A stretch of 64,000 bases of DNA from BD2-11 clade cluster bacterium bin43 (lineage in GTDB: Bacteria; Gemmatimonadota; Gemmatimonadetes; Longimicrobiales; Gaopeijiaceae). Location: the NCBI GenBank assembly GCA_002238605.1, contig MPMR01000016.1, positions 1-64,000 of the forward strand. The letters are read 5' to 3'. Position 1 is the stretch's first letter, and each line of letters starts with the position of its first letter. The notes beneath the pieces are model-generated. The model saw nothing but the letters and a program-made list of their open reading frames with translations, was not told where the DNA came from and ran no database searches. The position numbers and the translations under genes are program-made. Shown in pieces: positions 53,131 to 62,491 of the stretch.

Positions 53131-53516
53131 TCTTCGTTGACGCCAACGTCTTCATGTATTTCGTGGGCGCCGACCATCCCCTGCGGAAGGAAGCCAGGGA
53201 CTTCTTCATTCGGTCACGGAAACGGGACAAACCCCTCGTAACTTCGGCGGAAGTGCTCCAGGAACTCCTCCATCACTACCTGCGCCGGGACAGGCGGCCG
53301 CTGCTCGACGCGGCCTTCGACCTGGTCGGTTCCACGGTGGACGAAATCTGGCCCGTCGAGGAGGCCGATGTCGAGTTGGCGCGCAACCTGTCGGCTCGGC
53401 ACCGCGGTCTCGAGGCCCGCGACTTGGTGCACCTGGCCTGCTGCATCCGGCGAAAGCCGCGCAAACTCATGACGTTCGACCGGGGGCTGGCGGCGGCGTG
53501 GCGGAGTGGGGGCTAG
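53127..53516 (+). CDS. PIN-domain toxin (VapC-like)
   Basis: 129 residues from ATG 53127. MIFVDANVFMYFVGADHPLR carries the first catalytic Asp, SAEVLQELLHHY the Glu, and GLEARDLVHLACC and LMTFDRGLA the further Asp residues of PIN nucleases. Such toxins cut tRNA or other RNA. The overlap with the antitoxin gene supports the pair. It ends 43 bases before the convergent STAND-nuclease gene. Confidence 0.85.
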   Translation: MIFVDANVFMYFVGADHPLRKEARDFFIRSRKRDKPLVTSAEVLQELLHHYLRRDRRPLLDAAFDLVGSTVDEIWPVEEADVELARNLSARHRGLEARDLVHLACCIRRKPRKLMTFDRGLAAAWRSGG

Positions 53517-53559
53517 CGGAAAGCGCCGGCGGTTGGCCAGGCAGACGGTGGATCCTGTC

Positions 53560-56500
53560 TCACTTCCGCGCCTCCGGCTTCGACACATCGATCACGCAGA
53601 CAGAGATCTTGCGGCGTTCGAGGTCGGACAGGGAGTCTAGCAGGGATTGCCGGAGTTCAGTGGCCGACTTGGGCTTTGGGCCTGATCGTGGGGTTGGCCC
53701 GCAGCCCTCGGCCTCGCCGAACCAGAACACGAGATAGATGCCGTAGCCATCGGCACCGGGGTCGCGGGCGTACTTGGCGATCAGTTGCGTGTGAATCGCG
53801 CTCCAGAGTTCGCGATGACAACTCCGCTTGATCTCGATGGGGACGTTGCAGCCGTCGCAAGCGACGCGAACGTCGGAACGCTTGTCGTCGGCGTATCGAC
53901 CCCCGATCTGGGCGTCGATTCCCACGGGGGTCAGCAACGGTCTCAGTGCGAGGAGCAGCGCGCGCCGACAAGCGTTTTCCGGGAGCGGGCTTGTCACGCG
54001 ATCATATTGATCGACGTGCCAGGACGTTTTCCATCCAGAGGGTGAGCCGCCACGGAGATCCTTGCCGACTTTTCGAAGCACATCTGTCGTGAAGGCTGCG
54101 AGATCGCCCGCATTGGTGGGCCGACCGTTGGCCAGGACCTCGGCGACATCTTCGAGGCCGGGATGCACGAACGTGGCTTCTCGACAAACGCTCCTCTGCT
54201 TCTGGAGGCGATCGAGAAGTTTGGATCGCCAGTGGGCGAGTCGATCGTCGGCGGCCAGCGCCTCGAGCGCATTTTTCGCTGCAGGTGAGGCATCTTCCGA
54301 GAGCCGGTCGATGAAGCTGTGGATATTGCTGTCGGCTTCCATGGGCAACGTCACCACGTAGACTTCGCCAGTCCTTGGCGGCGCGAGGGAGTAGGGTCCA
54401 ATCAGGCGGATCAACCTCTCGAGGGTGGTCGCATCCCACATGTCCTTCACGGCCGACGGCACGGCATGCGGCTCCACCGTCATCTCCATCAATCGGTGTA
54501 TCCGGCGGCCCCGTCCGGCCACCTGTGATTCCAACCGATCGCCATAGACTTCCGGCTCCACAAACAATCCAGCGGTCAGCCAATACACTGTCTGGCTGGC
54601 GTTCATGCTCGTGCGGGCGAGCTTTGCCTCGATCAGTTCTAAGAGTTGTGTCCTGTCTCCATAGAGTACGGCGGCCTGAAGTAGAGAACGTAAGGTCGTT
54701 AGCTGTCCTGCCTTACACCGGATCGGAAAGATTCTCAGGAGTGGAATGGCAACCGCGGATACCAAGGGGGCATACTCGGGTTGGCGGGCCAGGTAGTAGA
54801 TGTCCGGCAGTAACTCCGCGTCCTTCCGAAATTGATGGCGAGCGCAGTGGATCCAAACCTCGGCGACAACATCCGGCTGCCTCGCCACAGAAGCACGCAG
54901 CCAGCGTGGTGGACGCTCTATGCCGTACAAGTGACGCAGTTTCGGAACTGCAAGGTGGATGGAAAGCGCCAGGCGAATCTGAGCTTCAGTAAGCTGTGTG
55001 TCTTGGTTTTCCCCCCAGGAGAGTTCTTCCAGTCCAACCATGAACGGGTAGGCCGCGTAATGTATCTGCCCTTGGGCAGACACCTCCGAGACCTCGGTCC
55101 ACGTTGGGAGGTCCGCCCGCAGAATCGCTCCCCGCAAGCCGGCCAAGGCCGCCCTGAGGAGATCATTATCGGGACCGAGCAAGTAGCGCAGCCGCTCCTG
55201 CGGAGTCTCGCCGACGACATCCGAGAAGCCGTCGAGATAGGCCACTGCAAGGTGGTGAAGCAAGTTCAGCGGGCACTGGTTGGCGCGTAGCGATGTCAGG
55301 TTTGCTCGGACGGTCGCGCGCAGATCATCGAATCGCCCGTCGTCCGATGTTGCCGAGGTCTGTGGGGTTCCCTGGGGTCCGGCATCAATACGGCTCTCCT
55401 GTTCCCAGGCGGCGAGCGTTTTCTCGAATAGTCCAGCGAGGCGGACGTCGCTGCTAAGCGTTGCCGCGACCTCTTCACATCTTCCCTTCTCAGGCTCGTT
55501 GTAGACGAATGCCGCTGCCTCCCACGCGAACCAGTCAGCCACCTCGTGGTTGCTCGCCCGCAGCGCTTGATCGGCGCACCAGGCGCCGTAATCGTCCGGC
55601 AGCTTGGCGCCGAAGCGGCTTCGTCGCACGAAGGTCATGCAATAGTGGAAGTCACTGTCCGCCGTGCGGCATCGGCTCACACCCTGCTCGATCATGGCCT
55701 TCTGCATGTCGGGATGGTCCGTGAGCCAACTCCGGAAGAATTCGGCACCGCCGACTCCGCCCGGGCGAAAGATGCCTGGCTCTTGCCCGAGCCAACCTGC
55801 GAAGCCAAGCCAATGCACGAGTTGCTCTTGCGCGATGCTCTCGGGTGAGCGTTCCAGGAGGTGGCGTAACAGCACGACCGGCGGTCGCACCACAAAATCG
55901 ACGCCCCTTGGAGCAACCGCTGATTCTGCTCTCACCTGCTCCATCGGGCCCCTGAGCAAAGCGAGCAGCTGCACCATTTGCGGAATCGTGGACTGCTCTA
56001 CTAGGCGACTCGTCCAGAAGGTCTCATAGCGGCTCCACATACCTTGCCGGACAGGCTCTCTCAAGTAGCCGACCAAGTCGGCCGCGGAGAGCTCGGCGGG
56101 ATACAGTTCCTCCAGCAATGTCCCCAGCAGGCCGTCGTCCTGGGTCGGTACGACGCCGGTGTAGATGTCGTCGAGAAGGCTCTGGAGCGTTGCGGCGACC
56201 TGAGAGTCACCCCTGCGGACTTGCACGTATGCCGCCAGGGCAGTGCGCCGATGTATCATCGGCCACGAGTCGTCCCGGACAATGGCCATCAGGGGATCGG
56301 CAAGTTGGGGGATGGCTTGACCGGCCATGAGAGCTTGGAGGATGAGCCGGACAAAGGATTGATGCGCCTCATCCCGCGCGGGGTTGGAGAGAGCGCGACT
56401 GAACTCCTGCTCCAGACCGGGATCGGTGAGGCGTCCTAATGGAGAATCCAGCGTGGTTTGGCCTACCAACCACGGATTCCGCTCGGTCTCCTCTCTCAGC

Positions 56501-57696
56501 GTCTTGAGTACCAGTGTCTTCTCGCGAGCGCTGAAGTCTTCGACATCGCCGTAGAGAACCACTCCGAGAGGGTCGCGTCGGACAATCTCCTCGCGCGCAG
56601 GCTTGCTGTGGGCTGCCAGCCAGGCGGCGAGACCGCGGAACTCGGAGATGACTCCGCCGTCGAAGCCGGTCAGGAGCGAAAGGACTCGCCGAACCGGACA
56701 TCCTTCCGCAATCAGACCTGCAAGACGCCGCGCCGCAACAACCTCCGCAACCTGCCGGTGTACGGGAACCAGGCGGCCTTCGGCAGGCGACTCGAACAGA
56801 TTGGTGCCCACCGCGCGCCGAAGGAGCTGTTGGTCCCCATGGGGAACCTGATCCAAACGAGGGTGATTCGCGTCCGGTACGGTTCCGGGGAGGGTGACCC
56901 CCGCCTTTCCGGTCAACAGAAGGGTCGCGCAAAGATCACCAGCAGCATCCAGGAGGGCTGTGGGATCCGCAGTGCCTCTCCACCCTATCTGGTGCTCGGG
57001 ATTCTCCTCGGAGACGAGCCTTCGACACGCCATGTCGAACGTCTCGGTCCTGGTCGTGGGCCATTCGCCGGCCTCGGCCACCGCCTCCGTGAGCAATCGC
57101 AGATTCTGCGGATTGGGGAGCAGGTCCTCTACTCCGCGCTTCCGAGCCTCGGCCACGAATGCTGCCGGATCGTCGACGCCGTGGTTCTGCTCCAAGCTCT
57201 CGAGAACTCCCTGGTCCGACAGCGGATCGAGCCGCAAGACCAGCAGTTCACCGTTGGGGGTAACCGCCTTGAGTCGCTCCCTGTCATTGGCGCCGAACCA
57301 GTCCGCCTCCCGGCAGGACAGGCGGAATTGCGGACGCCCGGTGCTGTGGAGCTTCGCTCTGATCCCGTCGAAAGGCGTGCGTCCGTCAGAGGCGCCCGCC
57401 CGAGTCTCGTCCAGGCCGTCGATGTAGATCGTCCGGTCTTCCCATTCGGGGTCGGGATCGACGGTCAGGAAGTCTCGCGCCGTAATGTAGCATCCCCCAT
57501 TCCGTTGGGCCTCGCGCTCGAACGCCTTCGTCTTTCCGGACCCGGGGGACCCAAGCAGGACAAACGCAGGCTCCTCTCGAAAGGACTCTAGGGGGCGTGA
57601 CTGGACCTCGTGCGAGGGACTCGATTCGCTCTGCCGTCCGAGTTCCGCGTGGCGCTCACGAACCACGGTGCATGTCCGCTCAACGAAGTGCTTCAT
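53560..57696 (-). CDS. Large NACHT/STAND-like ATPase with C-terminal PD-(D/E)XK-like domain
   Basis: 1378 residues from ATG 57696, whose ATGA overlaps the DUF4143 stop. N-terminal NTPase: Walker A GSPGSGKT (about 49-56), Walker B IYIDGLDE (about 90-97) and FRLSCREADW, in the order seen in NACHT/STAND ATPases. The middle 900 residues are helical and repeat-like, perhaps a sensor scaffold. Near the C-terminus are SDVRV (D1275), VPIEIK (E1288, K1290) and HTQLIAKY, which fit the D...ExK...Q..Y pattern of PD-(D/E)XK nucleases. A defence role is inferred from this architecture and the neighbours. GC content is lower than in the core genes, as in the rest of this island. Confidence 0.7.
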   Translation of the reverse strand: MKHFVERTCTVVRERHAELGRQSESSPSHEVQSRPLESFREEPAFVLLGSPGSGKTKAFEREAQRNGGCYITARDFLTVDPDPEWEDRTIYIDGLDETRAGASDGRTPFDGIRAKLHSTGRPQFRLSCREADWFGANDRERLKAVTPNGELLVLRLDPLSDQGVLESLEQNHGVDDPAAFVAEARKRGVEDLLPNPQNLRLLTEAVAEAGEWPTTRTETFDMACRRLVSEENPEHQIGWRGTADPTALLDAAGDLCATLLLTGKAGVTLPGTVPDANHPRLDQVPHGDQQLLRRAVGTNLFESPAEGRLVPVHRQVAEVVAARRLAGLIAEGCPVRRVLSLLTGFDGGVISEFRGLAAWLAAHSKPAREEIVRRDPLGVVLYGDVEDFSAREKTLVLKTLREETERNPWLVGQTTLDSPLGRLTDPGLEQEFSRALSNPARDEAHQSFVRLILQALMAGQAIPQLADPLMAIVRDDSWPMIHRRTALAAYVQVRRGDSQVAATLQSLLDDIYTGVVPTQDDGLLGTLLEELYPAELSAADLVGYLREPVRQGMWSRYETFWTSRLVEQSTIPQMVQLLALLRGPMEQVRAESAVAPRGVDFVVRPPVVLLRHLLERSPESIAQEQLVHWLGFAGWLGQEPGIFRPGGVGGAEFFRSWLTDHPDMQKAMIEQGVSRCRTADSDFHYCMTFVRRSRFGAKLPDDYGAWCADQALRASNHEVADWFAWEAAAFVYNEPEKGRCEEVAATLSSDVRLAGLFEKTLAAWEQESRIDAGPQGTPQTSATSDDGRFDDLRATVRANLTSLRANQCPLNLLHHLAVAYLDGFSDVVGETPQERLRYLLGPDNDLLRAALAGLRGAILRADLPTWTEVSEVSAQGQIHYAAYPFMVGLEELSWGENQDTQLTEAQIRLALSIHLAVPKLRHLYGIERPPRWLRASVARQPDVVAEVWIHCARHQFRKDAELLPDIYYLARQPEYAPLVSAVAIPLLRIFPIRCKAGQLTTLRSLLQAAVLYGDRTQLLELIEAKLARTSMNASQTVYWLTAGLFVEPEVYGDRLESQVAGRGRRIHRLMEMTVEPHAVPSAVKDMWDATTLERLIRLIGPYSLAPPRTGEVYVVTLPMEADSNIHSFIDRLSEDASPAAKNALEALAADDRLAHWRSKLLDRLQKQRSVCREATFVHPGLEDVAEVLANGRPTNAGDLAAFTTDVLRKVGKDLRGGSPSGWKTSWHVDQYDRVTSPLPENACRRALLLALRPLLTPVGIDAQIGGRYADDKRSDVRVACDGCNVPIEIKRSCHRELWSAIHTQLIAKYARDPGADGYGIYLVFWFGEAEGCGPTPRSGPKPKSATELRQSLLDSLSDLERRKISVCVIDVSKPEARK

Positions 57697-58970
57697 GATC
57701 CCTCGAACCACTCCCGAGCCGGCGTCAACAGGAATTCCGACACCGGAATCCCGTCCCGTCCGACGATGTGGGATGCCTTGACGGGGAAGCTCCTGCCGAA
57801 CGCCTCAAGCCCGCTCACGTTCCCCCGCCGCCTGCCGCTCTTGACCTCGAAGATGACCAGCTTTCGCCCGTGTTCCAGGATGAAATCCACCTCTCGTCCC
57901 CGGTCCCGCCAGTAGTAGACGCGGTACTCGGAACTCCCCGTGTTGACCAGATGCGCGCCGACTGCACTCTCCACCAGGTGTCCCCAGTAGGTCCGATCGG
58001 CCCGGGCCTGCGCGAAGGTGTAGCCGGAGTGGACCGACATGAGCGCGGTGTTGAGCACGTTGAGCTTGGGACTTGAGGCCCGGCGCCGGTGTGTGCGGCT
58101 GGCGTATTTCGAAAGGCCTGTGATCAGTCCGGCGCTGGACAGCAGATCAAGGTACCGGGCCAGGGTGGTTGTATTGCCCGCCTCGTGCAGCTGGCCGAGC
58201 ATCTTGTTGTAGGAGAGGATGTGGCCGGAATACTCGGCGCCGAGTCCGAAGAGCTGCTTGAGGAGTATGGGCTTGTCCACGCGCTGGAGCGCGAGGATGT
58301 CACGCTCGATATTGGGCTCGACCAAAGAGCGGTGGATGAAGCTGCGCCATCTGGCTTCGTCGCGGATGAGCGGGGTTGGCCCCGGATAGCCTCCGAAGTA
58401 GAGGTATCGGTCGAGATCGAAGTCGAATGCGGCGGCCATCTCCGCGAAGGACCAGTGCTCGACGTCGATGACCTCGTAGCGGCCTGCCAGGCTCTCGCTC
58501 ATTCCCTGCTGCATGAGGAGGGGCGCCGAGCCGAGCAACACGACGTGGAGCCGGAGGCGCTCCCTCCGATCCGCGTCCCACAGCCCCTTCACCGTCTCCG
58601 ACCAGTTCGGCACCTTCTGGATCTCGTCGAGCGCGAGCACGAATCCGCGGTCCGATGCCCGAGCTCCCAGCCGAGCCTCTTCCCAGGTGCGGACGAGCCA
58701 CCTTGTGTCTCTGCGGTCGACGGGAGGCAATGAGATGTCTGCGGCGAGTGATGTGGCACCAGCCTGGAATCCAGGCCTGACCGGGAATGTCGCGGGGTCG
58801 GGTGCATCCACGGCGATGTGGGCGGACGGCCGCTGGATCCGTCTCAGGACCTGCTGGACCAGTGTAGTCTTGCCGGTCTGGCGTGGTCCCGTGATGATGG
58901 TGAGCCACCGGGGCTCTTCACGCAGCCGGGCGAGAAGCGTCTTGCCGTGAGGGCGTTCGTAGGTTTCCAT
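57693..58970 (-). CDS. AAA ATPase with DUF4143 domain
   Basis: 425 residues. Walker A GPRQTGKT (about 28-35) and Walker B FVLALDEIQKV (about 112-122) belong to the AAA_14 group. The C-terminal DUF4143 part has REVDFILEHGRKLVIFEVKS, which resembles a PD-(D/E)XK-like fold. Such proteins are common in bacterial genomes and their function is poorly known. It begins at an apparently leaderless promoter and overlaps the STAND-nuclease gene by four bases, so the two products are made together. Confidence 0.85.
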   Translation of the reverse strand: METYERPHGKTLLARLREEPRWLTIITGPRQTGKTTLVQQVLRRIQRPSAHIAVDAPDPATFPVRPGFQAGATSLAADISLPPVDRRDTRWLVRTWEEARLGARASDRGFVLALDEIQKVPNWSETVKGLWDADRRERLRLHVVLLGSAPLLMQQGMSESLAGRYEVIDVEHWSFAEMAAAFDFDLDRYLYFGGYPGPTPLIRDEARWRSFIHRSLVEPNIERDILALQRVDKPILLKQLFGLGAEYSGHILSYNKMLGQLHEAGNTTTLARYLDLLSSAGLITGLSKYASRTHRRRASSPKLNVLNTALMSVHSGYTFAQARADRTYWGHLVESAVGAHLVNTGSSEYRVYYWRDRGREVDFILEHGRKLVIFEVKSGRRRGNVSGLEAFGRSFPVKASHIVGRDGIPVSEFLLTPAREWFEGS

Positions 58971-58976
58971 GCAGTC

Positions 58977-59009
58977 AAATTACGCTACTGAGTAATTTTA
59001 CTCAATAGC
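58977..59009 (-). promoter_or_regulatory. Leaderless, palindromic promoter of the DUF4143 operon
   Basis: On the minus strand ttgagt (59005-59000), 17 bases, then taattt (58982-58977) form a good -35/-10 pair. The -10 ends six bases before the ATG, so transcription should begin at or next to the start codon. gctactgagt and actcaatagc (58984-59009) form a near-perfect palindrome over the -35 and spacer, a likely operator. The stretch is AT-rich compared with its surroundings. Confidence 0.6.
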
Positions 59010-59179
59010 GATATGGACCGATCCGGGCGCCGTTGTCCCGGTGTCCTGACCGGGCGTACTTGTCGCCGGGCTCCGGGATGTCTACCGTCTCTTATCCATC
59101 GGCAGGACTCGGCGCGAGTTGTCTTCGTTCCGACCGCTGTCAGCGAGGCACCCACCGCACACACCCGGAGACCCGACAG

Positions 59180-60217
59180 ATGACTGGATGGACGCGCGCC
59201 ACGATCGCTTCTGGAATTTTCACCGTCGCGGCACTCGCCGTCGCGGTTTCGTCACTGCAGGCCCAGTCGGTGACCACGAACCCCTTCCGGCCGGTCTACG
59301 GATGGGGGGAGCTCCCTGACGGAAGGGAATGGGGTTCGACGAGCGCGGTGGAGATCGCGCTGGACGGAAACATCTGGGTCGCGGAACGATGCGGCGCGAA
59401 CACCTGCGTCGGCTCGGATGTCGATCCCATCCTCCTCTTCGACAAGGAGGGCAACCTGCTGCGCAGCTTCGGGGGCGGCATGATCGCGTGGCCGCACGGG
59501 ATCGACGTGGACCATGAGGGCAACGTCTGGGTGACCGATGCGTGGCGGACCGGCGCCACCACGACGGGGCACTCGGTGCTCAAGTTCTCCCCCGAGGGCG
59601 AGCTGCTGATGACGCTGGGGACGCCCGGAGAGGCCGGCGATCCGCCCACCCACTTCACCCAGCCGTCGGATGTGCTGGTCGCACCCAACGGCCAGATCTA
59701 CGTGGCGGACTCGCACGACCGCACCAGGGGCCGAGTGGTGCGCTTCGCGGCGGACGGCACCTACATGGAGACCTGGGGCGAGCTCGGCTACGGGCCCGGG
59801 CAGTTCCGCGACCCGCACGCCCTGGCGATGGACTCGCAGGGCCGCATCTTCGTCGGCGACCGCTACAACAACCGCATCCAGCTCTTCGACCAGGAGGGTA
59901 ACTTCCTCGCCATCTGGACCCAGTTCGGGCGGCCGAGCGGCATCTACATCGACGCCGACGACAACATCTACGTGGCCGATTCCGAGTCGAGCCCGGCGCC
60001 CAACGAGTTCACCGGGCAGCGCAACGCCGGCTGGGAGAAGGGCATCCGCATCGGCGACGCGAACCAGGGATGGGTACACTTCTTCCTGCCCGACGACCGC
60101 GCCAACGTAATGGGGTTCAGCGGGCCGGAGGGCGTTGCGGTGGACGACGAGGGCAACGTGTACGGCGCGGAGGTCAGCCAGCGGCGCATGACGAAGTGGG
60201 TGCGGTTCCGGCCGTAG
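59180..60217 (+). CDS. Exported NHL-repeat beta-propeller protein
   Basis: 345 residues from ATG 59180 (cggag upstream). A signal peptide (FTVAALAVAVSSLQAQS) is followed by six NHL-type repeats, for example DGNIWVAERC, EGNVWVTDAW, GQIYVADSHDR, QGRIFVGDRYNNRIQLF. The layout resembles the peptidylamidoglycolate-lyase-like propellers, but catalytic residues cannot be assigned. It lies inside the defence island yet looks like an ordinary envelope protein. Upstream 59010-59179 contains no other gene. Confidence 0.75.
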   Translation: MTGWTRATIASGIFTVAALAVAVSSLQAQSVTTNPFRPVYGWGELPDGREWGSTSAVEIALDGNIWVAERCGANTCVGSDVDPILLFDKEGNLLRSFGGGMIAWPHGIDVDHEGNVWVTDAWRTGATTTGHSVLKFSPEGELLMTLGTPGEAGDPPTHFTQPSDVLVAPNGQIYVADSHDRTRGRVVRFAADGTYMETWGELGYGPGQFRDPHALAMDSQGRIFVGDRYNNRIQLFDQEGNFLAIWTQFGRPSGIYIDADDNIYVADSESSPAPNEFTGQRNAGWEKGIRIGDANQGWVHFFLPDDRANVMGFSGPEGVAVDDEGNVYGAEVSQRRMTKWVRFRP

Positions 60218-60224
60218 CGCGGCG

Positions 60225-62144
60225 ATGAATAAGGGAGGCGAAGCCATCGGCACGCAAGTCACAGCTGTCCGGCAGGCATTTGCGTCGGCAAAGCAGTACG
60301 TCGTCCCCAGCTATCAGCGCAACTACGTGTGGACGCTGGAGGAGCAGTGGGAACCGCTGTGGGACGACTTGATGGCGCTCACCGAACGCATTCGCGCCGG
60401 GAGCTCGCAACACGCCCACTTTCTAGGCACGATCATCACCAGACAGCTGGATGCTCCCAGCGGCTACATCAACCCGTGGTCGGTCGTGGACGGCCAGCAG
60501 CGGCTCACCACGCTCTTGATACTCATTGCCGCTGCACGCGTCACCTTCGTGCAACACGGGCTCGTTCGGTACGCATCCATGCTCTCTCGGATCCTCGTTA
60601 ACGACGAGGATGAACGAGAATCGGAAGCCGACAAGTACAAGATCAAACATAAGAGCAGTGACTACGAAGGATTCCGTGCAATCATCGATGTCGGTCTGGA
60701 GTCGCCCTCCACCGACGTGGAAACCGACTCTCGTCTGGGTTCTTGTTACGCCTACTTCCGCACGGCGGTTGAAGTGTGGATCAAGGAACTGGACGAGGAC
60801 GAGATCGAATCCCATGTACGTGCCTTCAACAAGGCCGTTCTCGACAGGCTCGTGGTTGTCGACATCCGCCTGCTTGGCGACCAGAACAGCCACGCCATAT
60901 TCGAAGCACTGAACGCCCGAGGTGAACCGCTGGCCGAGTGGGAAAAGACGAAGAGCTATATCCTGTCATTGGCCGTGGGCGAGGACGATCCGGACGGCGA
61001 TCGGACCTACGAGGCGCATCTGGAGCGGTACGACAGAGATCCCTACTGGAACGAGAAGGTCTCGGCACCCCGTTTTTCGGGCAAGCGCATCGACCTATTC
61101 CTATTCTACTTCGCTCAACTCGAGATACCTTGGCAGAGGCAAAGGCTGTCCGGGAAGCCGGTCGTCCGTCCGCTACCGAGAAACCGCATTTACCGCGAGT
61201 TTCGCTACATCGGCGAACACCACTATCGGCACCATCCTGCTGAGCTCGATTCAATGCTCAAGCGTCTCGAGCGCTACGCCCAGATCTACAGGCGGATCGA
61301 CGGACCAAAGGCGGACAACTTCTCCGACCACGCTCGTGAAGTGATGGCTCACAGGCGAGTCCTCAACCTTGCTTCGCTCGTACCGGCATTCATGGTGCTG
61401 GTTTACAAGCTCGGGTATAGCGAGCGGCTCGACGACGCTCTGCGCATCGTCGACAGCTATCTGATGAGACGGGTGGCCCTCAAGCTCAGATACTCCGGCT
61501 TCGACGATGTAGCGTTCCGGCACGTGCAGGCGTTGCGGGACGCGCCCGCCCACGAAATGCACTCCGTACTGGTGAAACGGTTTGAAGGGTCTAGTTTGCC
61601 GAACCGGTGGCCTACGGACGTGGAGATCAAGCAGCGGTTGCCAAGTGCGAACATGTATCACGGTATTGCTAGCGCGCGCGTCCAGATGTTACTGGGGGGC
61701 ATTGCTCAGCACATGCATCGTGAACGTGAGCACCTGCTGTCCGTTCCGTTCTCGCTCAAGCCTCTAACGGTCGAACATGTTGCCCCTCGGAATTGGAAGG
61801 GGCACTGGCAGGATAGCTTGGGATTCCAGGACAGTGAAGAGGACAGGCACCGGCTGTATCAGTTGGTCCATCGAGTAGGTAATCTGACATTGGTAACTCG
61901 ATCTATGAACTCCAAGCTGGGCGACAAAGACTGGGGCTACAAGGCTAGGCTGCTAAAGGATGACAACCTAGAACTGAACAAGCGTTTGGTTGCCGACATG
62001 GACGGAACGATCTGGAACGAGGCGGGAATCGACCATCGCAGCAGGCAGTTGGCGGGCTATGTCACCAAGATCTGGCCTCACGCCGATGTCCTTCGGCGCG
62101 AACTCGGGATTTCGGCCCCGGGCGACCCGCCGGATCAGGGCTGA
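60225..62144 (+). CDS. GmrSD-type restriction protein (DUF262/DUF1524)
   Basis: 639 residues. The DUF262 half has YVVPSYQRNYVWTLEEQWEP, FLGTIITRQ, WSVVDGQQRLTTLLIL and FEALNARGEPLAEWEKTKSY, with the nucleotide-binding DGQQR motif. The DUF1524 half has the HNH-like site VEHVAPRNW and HRVGNLTLVTRSMNSKLGD. Single-chain GmrSD enzymes are type IV restriction systems that cut modified (for example glucosylated) phage DNA. A defence role is likely here. It starts 8 bases after the NHL gene and ends overlapping the convergent MNT gene. Confidence 0.85.
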   Translation: MNKGGEAIGTQVTAVRQAFASAKQYVVPSYQRNYVWTLEEQWEPLWDDLMALTERIRAGSSQHAHFLGTIITRQLDAPSGYINPWSVVDGQQRLTTLLILIAAARVTFVQHGLVRYASMLSRILVNDEDERESEADKYKIKHKSSDYEGFRAIIDVGLESPSTDVETDSRLGSCYAYFRTAVEVWIKELDEDEIESHVRAFNKAVLDRLVVVDIRLLGDQNSHAIFEALNARGEPLAEWEKTKSYILSLAVGEDDPDGDRTYEAHLERYDRDPYWNEKVSAPRFSGKRIDLFLFYFAQLEIPWQRQRLSGKPVVRPLPRNRIYREFRYIGEHHYRHHPAELDSMLKRLERYAQIYRRIDGPKADNFSDHAREVMAHRRVLNLASLVPAFMVLVYKLGYSERLDDALRIVDSYLMRRVALKLRYSGFDDVAFRHVQALRDAPAHEMHSVLVKRFEGSSLPNRWPTDVEIKQRLPSANMYHGIASARVQMLLGGIAQHMHREREHLLSVPFSLKPLTVEHVAPRNWKGHWQDSLGFQDSEEDRHRLYQLVHRVGNLTLVTRSMNSKLGDKDWGYKARLLKDDNLELNKRLVADMDGTIWNEAGIDHRSRQLAGYVTKIWPHADVLRRELGISAPGDPPDQG

Positions 62145-62491
62145 CCGGTGCCGGGGACACCCTTCACCGCGCGCCGGTAGATGTTCACGCCAACCGCTTC
62201 GACGTGTTTCCTGAGCGCAGGATAGCGTATCTCCTCGAAAGCCTTGACATCGCACCTCTGTGGGATGTCGAGATCCTCAAGATCAAGGATGAGCCGGCCC
62301 AGTCTGTAGCGATCGCGGATGCCCGTGGTGGCCAGATCGATGTCCGATCGGGAAGAGGCCGTCCCCATTGCGCGGGACCCGAAGAGGATCACCGATTCCA
62401 GATCGGGATAGGCTGAGAAAACACGTGTCAGCATGGCTAGGACATCGCCGTTCAAAACGGTAGACGCTGACGTAGGCGGTGACGCGCTCAC
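62135..62491 (-). CDS. MNT nucleotidyltransferase, antitoxin-like partner
   Basis: 118 residues. The minimal nucleotidyltransferase motif is FGSRAMGTASSRSDIDLA (GS...D-I-D), typical of MntA/HI0073 proteins. It overlaps the HEPN gene by four bases. In HEPN/MNT pairs MntA can AMPylate the HEPN toxin to silence it. It ends ten bases inside the convergent GmrSD gene. Confidence 0.85.
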   Translation of the reverse strand: MSASPPTSASTVLNGDVLAMLTRVFSAYPDLESVILFGSRAMGTASSRSDIDLATTGIRDRYRLGRLILDLEDLDIPQRCDVKAFEEIRYPALRKHVEAVGVNIYRRAVKGVPGTGQP

